The notes under the pieces: generated by a model | The model's database searches: none | The model's input: the letters and a program-made list of their open reading frames with translations, nothing else | Told to the model about the DNA's origin: nothing | Program-made: the position numbers and the translations under genes | DNA from: Anaerolineales bacterium UBA6668 | GTDB lineage: Bacteria; Chloroflexota; Anaerolineae; Anaerolineales; UBA6668 | Reading direction: 5' to 3' | Assembly (NCBI GenBank): GCA_002455215.1 | Contig: DKKK01000215.1 | Location: 18,197 to 23,850, forward strand | Length of the DNA: 5,654 bases | Shown here: in pieces, positions 1 to 5,654 of the stretch | Layout: the number at the start of each line of letters is the position of its first letter | Position numbering within the stretch: the stretch's first letter is position 1

Positions 1-2885
1 AAGGCTTTTTGTATCGAGTGGATATGCGCCTACGCCCGTGGGGGCAAGCCAGCCCGTTGGTCACGAACTTGCGCAGTTATATCAACTATTTTAACAAAAA
101 CGCTCGCCTGTGGGAAAAACAAGCCCTGCTGAAGGCACGCCCGGTGGCAGGGAATCTGGAGCGTGGGCAAGCCTACCTAGCCGAAGTGTACCCGCTTTTG
201 TTTGAGTTTGAAGCGGAACGCATTCGGGCAGATGTTCACGCTATGAAACAAAAAACCGAGCAGGAATTACGCAAGGCGGGGCGTATTCATGGGGAAGTGA
301 AGCGCGGCATTGGCAGTATCCGTGACATTGAGTTTACTACGCAAGTGCTACAACTCATTCATGGCGCACACCATCCCCAATTGCATACCCCCACCACTTT
401 GGTCGCTCTGCACCGCTTGCTGGCGTTAGGTATTTTGCCTGCAGAAGACCATGCCGTACTCAACAGCGGTTATCTGTTTTTACGGACGGTTGAACATCAC
501 CTGCAGATCCAGCATTATCACCAGACCCACCACTTGCCAACTGACCCAGCCGCATTGCAACAACTGGCATTGCGTTTGGGCTACCGTGATTCACAATCCT
601 TTAGCCAACGGTATCAACAACATAGTGCCGCTATTCGTGCGGTTTATCGTAAATATTTGGAGCTTGCCCCCGTGACTCCCAATTCTAACACCCCTGCTAT
701 TTCCCCCGAAAAGGTGCGCCGCCATTTGGCACGGCTGGATGCTAGCTACCGTACTGCCTTTGCTGAGCCAGAAATCGCACTGCATACCCAGCTTTCCGAA
801 GAGCTTGACCGCACCCAACAAGTGCAAGTGCATGCCTTATCATTGGAAGATGACCTGTGGAAACTGACCATTATTGGTTATGATTATGTGGGCGCACTTT
901 CGGTGATTTGTGGTTTGCTTAGCGTACATCGGATTAATATTTTGGGTGGCGATGTTTTCACCTATGAGCATGCCGCTCAGCCCCAGCCAAGCGGTTTGCA
1001 AATCACGGGGGCGCGTTATCGCCGAGTGCCCGGTGTGACGACCCACAATCGTGCCAAAATTGTGGATGTGTTCACGGTGCGGTTCATGCCAGCCCCAGCC
1101 ACCCCAGCCAACGCTCAAATTTGGCAGGCATATACCCAAGAACTGCGCGAACTCACCAGCCTGTTGCATCAAGGCAAGCCCCAACAAGCACAAGGAAAAC
1201 TCGCCAACCGCGTTGCTTCTGTCCTGCGCGAGCAGGTAAATGAATCGGCTGGGGTGTTGTTGCCCCTAGACATTGAAATTGACAATACGGCAAGCGAACA
1301 TTACACCTTGCTCCGTATTCAAACCACCGATACCGTAGGCTTTTTGTATGAATTTACCAGCGGCTTGGCTTTGTTTCGCGTCAATATCGTGCGCATGGAA
1401 ATTGTCACGGAGGGCAATCGTATTGAAGACCGCCTGTACGTGACCGCTTCCAATGGCAAAAAAATTACCAATCCCAAGCACCAACAAGAATTGCGGGTAG
1501 CGGCAGTACTTATCAAGCATTTTACCCACTTGCTTCCCTCCGCGCCAAACCCGGAAGCGGCATTGGTTGCCTTTGGCGAGTTTATTGGCGATTTGTTCCG
1601 CCGCCACGATTGGAGTCGGGAGTTGCTTTCGCTTGAACAGCCGCAAGTGTTGGGTGGTTTGGTGCAACTGCTCGGCGCTAGCGAATTTTTGTGGGAAGAC
1701 TTTTTGCGGATGCAATATACCAACCTGTTTCCGGTACTATCAGACTGGCAGGCGCTGGAACATCCGAAATCGGTGGAGACTTTGCACGCAGAACTTTCTG
1801 CTGAGCTAGCCAAGAGCCCTGATTGGCGTAAAACGCTAAACGCTTTTAAAGACCGGGAAATGTTCCGCACCGATATGCGCCGCATTCAAGGCAAGATTGT
1901 GGGCTACGGGCGTTTTTCGGCGGAATTGAGCGGCTTGGTGGAAGTGGTGTTCCAGACTGCATTTGACCAAGTGTATGCAGAATTGAAAGCCCTGCATGGG
2001 GAGCCGCGCCTGCCCGATGGAAGCGTTTGCCCAGTGGTGCTGTGCGGGCTAGGGAAATTTGGCGGGCGCGAGTTGGGCTTTGCCAGTGACATTGAGCTAA
2101 TGCTGTGTTTTGCTGGGGAAGGCGACACGGATGGGGCGCAAACCATCCGCAATAGCGAATTTTTTGACCGAATGGTACAAAACCTAAAAGCCGCTATTTG
2201 GGCAAAGCAGGAAGGCATCTTTGAAATTGACTTGCGCTTGCGTCCGTATGGTAAACACGGGCGGTTGGCAGTTTCGCTAGAAGCTTTTGAGCGATACTTT
2301 GCGCCGCAAGGTCCCGCCTGGTCGTATGAACGGCAAGCGCTCATTCGCTTGCGCCCGATTTGCGGCTCAGCCGAGTTTGGCGAGCGGTTGCTGGCGCTAC
2401 GTGACCAGTATGTTTTTACCGAGCAAGGTTTTGATGTCTCTGCCATGCGTGCCATGCGTGAAAGACAAATGCGTCACTTGGTTGCCGGGGGCAGTTTAAA
2501 TGTGAAGTTTAGCGCGGGTGGCTTGGCTGATTTGGAGTATCTGGTGCAAGGTTTGCAAATTCGCCACGGTCTACGCTATCTCAGCTTGCGTACACCTAGT
2601 GTTCGCACTGCCATTCAAGAACTGCACCAGTTGGGTATCTTAAGCGAGTCGCAATTTCTGCAATTGAAGGACGCGCACAACTTTTTACGCAAGGTGATTG
2701 ATGCCTTACGAGTGGTGCGCGGCAATGCGAAGGATGTAAACGTGCCTGCCAGCCACACCCCACAATTTGCCTATCTCGCCCGGCGACTTAAGTACAACGA
2801 TGCGACTGCTACTTTGCAAGCAGACTTGAATAACCATACCAAATTCGTACAACAATTAAGCCAGGAACTGCTAGGGAATGGCTAA
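1..2885 (+). CDS. glnE: GlnE-type glutamine synthetase adenylyltransferase with two internal ACT domains (5' partial)
   Basis: Enzymes of this family attach AMP to, and remove it from, glutamine synthetase in the cytoplasm to tune ammonium assimilation. The frame is open to the left edge (first whole codon at 3); the TTG at 9 is an internal leucine, not a start. Numbering residues from that leucine: RVDMRLRPWG (3-12) and WEKQALLKARPVAG (35-48) close the first nucleotidyltransferase domain. A helical domain follows with GSIRDIEFTTQ (102-112). Two ACT-like domains lie at about 282-358 and 431-510. The second half starts with a helical segment (about 530-630), then the nucleotidyltransferase signature GLGKFGGRELGFASDIE (680-696), EIDLRLRPYG (739-748), and the helical domain with GGLADLEYLVQ (837-847). 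The second acidic metal position is Glu (E696) where family members usually have Asp. No HD domain is seen, which argues against GlnD. About 240 N-terminal residues are probably missing, so the whole protein would be near 1200 residues, longer than E. coli GlnE (about 946). Family is confident; retention of both activities is inference. Confidence 0.9.
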   Translation, partial: GFLYRVDMRLRPWGQASPLVTNLRSYINYFNKNARLWEKQALLKARPVAGNLERGQAYLAEVYPLLFEFEAERIRADVHAMKQKTEQELRKAGRIHGEVKRGIGSIRDIEFTTQVLQLIHGAHHPQLHTPTTLVALHRLLALGILPAEDHAVLNSGYLFLRTVEHHLQIQHYHQTHHLPTDPAALQQLALRLGYRDSQSFSQRYQQHSAAIRAVYRKYLELAPVTPNSNTPAISPEKVRRHLARLDASYRTAFAEPEIALHTQLSEELDRTQQVQVHALSLEDDLWKLTIIGYDYVGALSVICGLLSVHRINILGGDVFTYEHAAQPQPSGLQITGARYRRVPGVTTHNRAKIVDVFTVRFMPAPATPANAQIWQAYTQELRELTSLLHQGKPQQAQGKLANRVASVLREQVNESAGVLLPLDIEIDNTASEHYTLLRIQTTDTVGFLYEFTSGLALFRVNIVRMEIVTEGNRIEDRLYVTASNGKKITNPKHQQELRVAAVLIKHFTHLLPSAPNPEAALVAFGEFIGDLFRRHDWSRELLSLEQPQVLGGLVQLLGASEFLWEDFLRMQYTNLFPVLSDWQALEHPKSVETLHAELSAELAKSPDWRKTLNAFKDREMFRTDMRRIQGKIVGYGRFSAELSGLVEVVFQTAFDQVYAELKALHGEPRLPDGSVCPVVLCGLGKFGGRELGFASDIELMLCFAGEGDTDGAQTIRNSEFFDRMVQNLKAAIWAKQEGIFEIDLRLRPYGKHGRLAVSLEAFERYFAPQGPAWSYERQALIRLRPICGSAEFGERLLALRDQYVFTEQGFDVSAMRAMRERQMRHLVAGGSLNVKFSAGGLADLEYLVQGLQIRHGLRYLSLRTPSVRTAIQELHQLGILSESQFLQLKDAHNFLRKVIDALRVVRGNAKDVNVPASHTPQFAYLARRLKYNDATATLQADLNNHTKFVQQLSQELLGNG
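2442..2459 (+). repeat. Perfect 9-bp tandem duplication inside the glnE-like gene
   Basis: GCCATGCGT occurs twice back to back (2442-2450, 2451-2459), in frame, encoding Ala-Met-Arg twice in the helical segment before GGLADLEYLVQ. The arginine/methionine-rich stretch is normal for this part of the family, so the repeat may simply reflect codon choice. Confidence 0.6.
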
Positions 2886-2984
2886 AAATCCCAAACTTTT
2901 GCAACATTCCTGACAATGTATGTGTGATTTGCACAAAAACAACTAGTCCCTACATCCTTTTTTGGGCATTTTTCACAATTACCA

Positions 2985-3013
2985 TTGACTTATTGTTTAC
3001 TGGTTATTATAAT
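2985..3013 (+). promoter_or_regulatory. Sigma70/SigA-type promoter for the yceD-rpoD unit
   Basis: The -35 box TTGACT (2985-2990) is one base off consensus. The -10 box TATAAT (3008-3013) is perfect, and the spacer is exactly 17 bp. Transcription would start near 3019-3021, giving a leader of almost 90 nt before the proposed yceD start at 3108. It is the only promoter this good seen upstream of the two + strand genes, so it probably drives both. Because the second gene encodes the primary sigma factor, autoregulation is a reasonable inference. No transcription data are available. Confidence 0.8.
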
Positions 3014-3023
3014 TCTCAGACTG

Positions 3024-3042
3024 CTTTAATCTACGGTTAAAG
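3024..3042 (+). other. Small hairpin at the start of the yceD-rpoD leader
   Basis: CTTTAA (3024-3029) and TTAAAG (3037-3042) are perfect inverted repeats around a 7-nt loop. They begin only a few bases after the predicted transcription start. The 6-bp stem is A/T-rich and not followed by a T run, so it is not a terminator. It could stabilise the mRNA 5' end or be incidental. Confidence 0.35.
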
Positions 3043-3107
3043 ATTGATGGTCATTTGAGACTGTTCAAATCGCCTCCCAAACTTACTCAACCTTTTACGA
3101 GCACACT

Positions 3108-3623
3108 CTGAACCACTCACACCGCACCCAGTTTCAATTCAATGTCGGCTTCATCCTTTCGCAGGAAGTCGGCTATTTTCGTGACCTAGAGTTTGGTAGC
3201 GAAGCATTCCCACTGGATGCTGACCAACTCCTGCAAGTCACGGGCGGACACTTGCAAGCAATTCGGATGCCGCAAGGTGTCTTGTTTGAAGGCACACTCA
3301 CTGGCGTATTGCCCGCTGAGTGTGTACGCTGTTTAGACAACTTTGACCTGCAGGTGGTGGCAGAATTTTCTGACCTGTATGTGTATCCCGCTACTGCGGA
3401 CGCAGAATGGGTCGTGGATGATGCGGTAAATGTTGACCTAGCCCCCCTTGCCCGTCAACTTTTTCTGCTCGCCATGCCCTACCGCCCACTTTGTCGCCCA
3501 GACTGTAAAGGTTTGTGTCCAAATTGTGGCGAAAATCGTAACAATACAATTTGTTCCTGCGAAGAAGACGGTGTCGATCCGCGCTTGATAGCTCTGAAAA
3601 AATTGTTAGACTCATCCAACTAG
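3108..3623 (+). CDS. yceD: YceD/DUF177-family protein, probable non-ATG (CTG) start
   Basis: Members of this family are needed for normal 23S rRNA/large ribosomal subunit accumulation; the mechanism is not settled. With CTG at 3108 the product is 171 residues, typical for the family. The N-terminal part (FQFNVGFILSQEVGYFRDLE, from 3132) matches the usual DUF177 opening. The centre carries ECVRC (a CxxC motif), and the tail has a cysteine cluster, CRPDCKGLCPNCGEN then CSC, resembling a zinc-binding knuckle, ending in DPRLIALKKLL. The frame is open back to a stop at 3045-3047 but contains no ATG, GTG or TTG before the conserved region. The first such codon, TTG at 3252, would remove about 48 residues and the conserved N-terminus. 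CTG 3108 has only a weak GAG-like Shine-Dalgarno at 3099-3101; ATC at 3069 is another possibility. The usual partner rpmF (ribosomal protein L32) does not follow; a sigma factor gene does, 57 bp downstream. Family call is firm, start is tentative. Confidence 0.83.
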   Translation: MNHSHRTQFQFNVGFILSQEVGYFRDLEFGSEAFPLDADQLLQVTGGHLQAIRMPQGVLFEGTLTGVLPAECVRCLDNFDLQVVAEFSDLYVYPATADAEWVVDDAVNVDLAPLARQLFLLAMPYRPLCRPDCKGLCPNCGENRNNTICSCEEDGVDPRLIALKKLLDSSN

Positions 3624-3666
3624 TTTGCCCTTGCTCGTTATCGCGTTGCTAGGGCAAATTTATTTT
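3622..3666 (+). terminator. Intercistronic hairpin with T-rich flank (attenuator or leaky terminator)
   Basis: TTTGCCCT (3624-3631) pairs perfectly with AGGGCAAA (3651-3658). The stem can continue outward (A3622-T3660 and a G-T pair) and inward through a GC/GC step after one mismatch, leaving a loop of about 13 nt. A T-rich run (3659-3666, interrupted by one A) follows. It overlaps the yceD stop codon region and ends just before the rpoD ribosome binding site, so it may partly terminate the transcript, act as an mRNA processing or stability element, or affect translation of rpoD. The T run is imperfect, so full termination is not assured. Confidence 0.6.
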
Positions 3667-3667
3667 C

Positions 3668-3673
3668 GGAGGA
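3668..3673 (+). promoter_or_regulatory. Strong ribosome binding site of rpoD
   Basis: GGAGGA lies with 8 nt between GGAGG and the ATG at 3681, a near-ideal Shine-Dalgarno. It fixes the start of the sigma factor and contrasts with the weak site in front of the yceD gene. It begins only two bases after the T-rich flank of the preceding hairpin. Confidence 0.88.
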
Positions 3674-3680
3674 AAGTAAA

Positions 3681-4919
3681 ATGAAAAACGAAATTGACAA
3701 CTCAGATAGCGATGTTTTGGCTGTTTTATTAAACAGGTCACAACAAAACGGTAGCTTGTCTATGGAAGATATTTTCGAGCTAATTCCTGATGATGAGAAT
3801 TCAGCGCAACAATTAGAAACCGTGCTGGCACAATTGCAAAAGGAAGGCATCGAAGTCCTCCCGGAAGATACTTCGGACGATTTTGATTTTTCGCTGGATG
3901 ACGACTTAGACGAATTTGACGAAGACCTTGATGAAGATGAGTTTGAGTTGGAACTTGAAGATTTTGTGGAAGCGGATGAAGATTGCGAATTTGAATTGAG
4001 CTATCGAGGGATCGGAGCGGATGATTCGGTCGGGCTATATTTAAAAGAGATGGCACGCGTGCCGTTGCTCTCTCTGCAACAAGAAGTTGAACTCGCCGCC
4101 CGCTTGGAATCTGGCAAAAAAGCCGCCCAACGCCTACAGAGCGGCAAGGCAATTGGCTTGGCTGAACGCACCGAACTTTTGGAAGTTGTCGAAGATGGTA
4201 ATGAAGCCCACGAGCATCTAATCAAAGCCAATACCCGCTTGGTAGTTTCCATCGCCAAAAAGTACATGTCTCGCGGGGTACAATTTTTGGATATTATTCA
4301 AGAAGGCAATCTAGGTCTTATGAAAGCGGTGGAAAAATTCGACTATCGGCGGGGCTTTCGCTTTAGCACCTATGCCACTTGGTGGATACGCCAGACGATT
4401 ACCCGTGCAATAGCAGACCAGGGGCGTACTATCCGCGTACCTGTTCACATGAGTGACCGAATCCGCCGCATGTACAAATCCATGCGTAATTTTGAACAGG
4501 AATACGGGCGTAAACCCATCCACGAAGAGTTGGCTGTGGAAATTGATATGGATCCGCGTAAGGTGGAGTGGATGATGCGGGTTTCTTGGAAGCCTATGTC
4601 GCTTGAACAACCAATCGGCGAGGATGATGATGCCGAAGTGGGCTCGTTCATTGAAGACGACACATCTCTCAGCCCAAGCCAAACCGCAACTCAATCACTT
4701 CTGCGCCAAAAAATGGAAGAAGTGCTTTCTACGCTCAGCCCACGTGAAGCTCGCATCTTACGTTTACGCTTTGGTTTGCTCAATGGGCGTACCTACACGC
4801 TTGAAGAAGTAGGACAGAAGTTTGGCTTGACACGGGAACGTATTCGTCAAATTGAAGGCAAAGCTTTGCGCCGCTTGCGCCATCCCCGCCGTTCACGGCA
4901 TTTGCGTGATTATTTATAA
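3681..4919 (+). CDS. rpoD: Primary RNA polymerase sigma factor (RpoD/SigA)
   Basis: This subunit directs RNA polymerase to housekeeping promoters. The 412-residue protein is complete. Residues about 5-60 resemble region 1.1 (SMEDIFELIPDD, then LQKEGIEVLPED). Residues 62-106 are an extremely acidic linker (27 Asp/Glu, no Lys/Arg). Region 1.2 is at about 115-145 (DSVGLYLKEMARVPLLS). Region 2 is at about 178-257, with the core-binding helix (FLDIIQEGNLGLMKAVEKFD) and the -10 recognition/melting segment (FRFSTYATWWIRQTITRAIA, then GRTIRVPVHM). Region 3 follows from about 258. Region 4 (about 346-412) ends in the -35-binding helix-turn-helix TLEEVGQKFGLTRERIRQIE and KALRRLRHPRRS. The presence of region 1.1 and the near-invariant 2.4 and 4.2 motifs point to the essential group 1 sigma rather than an alternative factor. 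The ATG is supported by a strong Shine-Dalgarno. It lies 57 bp after the yceD gene, probably in the same operon, and is closed by the hairpin terminator at 4952. Confidence 0.97.
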   Translation: MKNEIDNSDSDVLAVLLNRSQQNGSLSMEDIFELIPDDENSAQQLETVLAQLQKEGIEVLPEDTSDDFDFSLDDDLDEFDEDLDEDEFELELEDFVEADEDCEFELSYRGIGADDSVGLYLKEMARVPLLSLQQEVELAARLESGKKAAQRLQSGKAIGLAERTELLEVVEDGNEAHEHLIKANTRLVVSIAKKYMSRGVQFLDIIQEGNLGLMKAVEKFDYRRGFRFSTYATWWIRQTITRAIADQGRTIRVPVHMSDRIRRMYKSMRNFEQEYGRKPIHEELAVEIDMDPRKVEWMMRVSWKPMSLEQPIGEDDDAEVGSFIEDDTSLSPSQTATQSLLRQKMEEVLSTLSPREARILRLRFGLLNGRTYTLEEVGQKFGLTRERIRQIEGKALRRLRHPRRSRHLRDYL

Positions 4920-4951
4920 GGCATTGTATTGCCGGAAATTAAGCAATAAAC

Positions 4952-4982
4952 AAAATAGCGACTATAACCAGTCGCTATTTTT
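4952..4982. terminator. Bidirectional intrinsic terminator between converging genes
   Basis: Bases 4952-4963 (AAAATAGCGACT) are fully complementary to 4970-4981 (AGTCGCTATTTT), giving a 12-bp stem with a 6-nt loop (4964-4969). The stem has a G/C-rich core, with an A run on the left and a T run (4978-4982) on the right, so it can work in both directions. It lies 32 bp after the rpoD stop and 25 bp beyond the stop of the - strand phosphatase gene, as expected for a shared terminator. Confidence 0.9.
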
Positions 4983-5007
4983 GATTCGGTTAGCAGAGTG
5001 GTTGGCT

Positions 5008-5654
5008 TTATTCCCCAGCCAACCGCCGAAGTACTTCATCCCACAGAGCCGCATTGCTGGTTACAGATTCGCCGGCGTAGATGTTGCTGTGCCCTTGAAA
5101 ATCACCAAAACGCCCCCCCGCTTCATCCAGAATCACCGGAAAGGGACCGGCATCCCAAGCTTCCATGTAGGGTTCGAGTGAAATTTCGGCACGTCCGCTG
5201 GCAATCAGCATTTGCCCATAGGCATCCGCCCAGCCAGCGCGGTATTGTACGCCCCGTTGTAAACGCTCCCACTCGGCGGCACGCCCCAACCTGCCAAAGG
5301 CATTGATATCGCCAAACAAGAGCAGGGCATCTTCCATTTTATCCACGCTGGAAACCTGTGCGCGTTGACCATTCCACCAACAGCCCATGCCCCGCCCAGC
5401 GTAGATGGTTTCGCGGATAGCAGGAAAGTGCGCCACGCCTGCTACCACTTGCCCTTCCATTTCCACCGCCACCAAAACCCCATACAGCACCACGCCGCGT
5501 GAAAAGGCACGCGTACCGTCAATTGGGTCGAGAATCCAGCGGATGGGTTCTTGCGGGTGATAGGGCTTTTCGCCTTGTTCCTCCCCCAAAATGCCGTGGC
5601 GGGGAAAGCGGGTTTCGATTTGTTGGCGCAGGTGCAGTTCTGATTGTTTGTCGG
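5008..5654 (-). CDS. Inositol monophosphatase-family enzyme, probably histidinol-phosphatase-like (5' partial)
   Basis: Members are metal-dependent (Mg2+) phosphatases acting on small phosphate esters such as inositol phosphate, histidinol phosphate or PAP. The frame is open to the right edge; 214 C-terminal residues are visible and roughly 40-50 N-terminal ones are missing. The TTG at 5589 sits inside the conserved block ILGEEQG, so it is not the start. Metal-ligand motifs are intact: GEE (5586-5578), DPIDGT (5529-5512) with both aspartates and the catalytic-site threonine, and AWDAGPFPVILDEAGG with the distal metal aspartate at 5154-5152. An upstream DKQSE at the window edge fits the family's TxADxxxE segment. 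The AWD...EAGG block followed by a short acidic-aromatic stretch and the SNAALWDEVL tail resembles HisN-type histidinol-phosphatases, but substrate cannot be assigned from sequence alone and no histidine genes are visible. It converges on rpoD and shares its terminator. Confidence 0.9.
   Translation of the reverse strand, partial: DKQSELHLRQQIETRFPRHGILGEEQGEKPYHPQEPIRWILDPIDGTRAFSRGVVLYGVLVAVEMEGQVVAGVAHFPAIRETIYAGRGMGCWWNGQRAQVSSVDKMEDALLLFGDINAFGRLGRAAEWERLQRGVQYRAGWADAYGQMLIASGRAEISLEPYMEAWDAGPFPVILDEAGGRFGDFQGHSNIYAGESVTSNAALWDEVLRRLAGE

Noticed and set aside
1085..1114. Short CCAGCC-type repeats
   Set aside because: They encode a Pro/Ala-rich linker following the first ACT domain; codon-level low complexity explains them.
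1904..2455. Long open frame on the - strand (183 codons) inside the glnE-like gene, and similar ones at 1266-1715 and 1319-1885
   Set aside because: They lie wholly within strongly supported GlnE-family coding sequence on the other strand, have no recognisable domain, and are rich in Ser/Arg/Cys as expected for antisense shadows.
2890..2966. Possible terminator for the glnE-like gene formed by CCCAAA (2890-2895) and TTTGGG (2961-2966)
   Set aside because: Only 6 bp separated by 65 nt. A nearer ACATT/AATGT pair (2904-2908/2915-2919) is a 5-bp A/T-rich stem without a T run. Neither is convincing, so no terminator is called here.
3047..3058. ATG at 3047 as start of yceD or of a leader peptide
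   Set aside because: It is out of the yceD frame and meets TGA after three codons (Met-Val-Ile), with no clear Shine-Dalgarno; joining it to yceD would need a frameshift.
4852..5306. Open + strand frames overlapping the rpoD end and the phosphatase gene
   Set aside because: They run through the rpoD 3' end, the terminator hairpin and the antisense of a well-supported phosphatase, and show no family features.
1..5654. CRISPR array, transposon ends, tRNA or prophage elements
   Set aside because: No regularly spaced repeats, terminal inverted repeats, transposase motifs or tRNA-like folds were seen on either strand.

Overview
The window reads as a bacterial chromosome segment of housekeeping type, of intermediate G+C by eye, with no mobile elements, tRNA/rRNA genes or CRISPR repeats visible. 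The phylum cannot be fixed from the sequence alone. A Chloroflexota-like origin is a low-to-moderate confidence guess, resting on the style of the YceD/DUF177 protein with its cysteine-rich tail and of the primary sigma factor. A search with the sigma factor or the YceD protein would settle it.

Layout. (1) Positions 1-2885, + strand: the 3' part of a large GlnE-type gene (glutamine synthetase adenylyltransferase/adenylyl-removing enzyme) whose start lies upstream of the window. It shows the end of a first nucleotidyltransferase half, two ACT domains, and then a complete second nucleotidyltransferase half. (2) Positions 2886-3107: an intergenic region with a near-consensus sigma70/SigA promoter (TTGACT, 17 bp, TATAAT) and a small hairpin at the start of the predicted transcript. 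(3) Positions 3108-3623, + strand: a YceD/DUF177-family gene that apparently lacks any ATG, GTG or TTG codon ahead of its conserved N-terminus. (4) Positions 3624-3680: a short spacer holding a strong hairpin with a T-rich 3' flank, followed directly by a very good Shine-Dalgarno sequence. (5) Positions 3681-4919, + strand: a complete primary sigma factor (RpoD/SigA). (6) Positions 4952-4982: a 12-bp-stem terminator flanked by A and T runs, which can serve both converging genes. (7) Positions 5008-5654, - strand: the C-terminal part of an inositol-monophosphatase-family enzyme, probably of the histidinol-phosphatase (HisN-like) type, truncated at its 5' end by the window.

How the genes relate. 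The yceD-like gene and rpoD look like one transcription unit driven by the promoter at 2985-3013, with the intercistronic hairpin able to set how much sigma factor is made relative to YceD. YceD is linked to 23S rRNA/large-subunit accumulation, so this unit would pair ribosome production with the main transcription initiation factor. The glnE-like gene belongs to nitrogen control and appears to be a separate upstream unit. The most notable observation is the domain layout of the GlnE-like protein: paired ACT domains, usually found at the C-terminus of the uridylyltransferase GlnD, sit between the two GlnE halves, which suggests built-in small-molecule (possibly glutamine) sensing. No wholly new system is evident.
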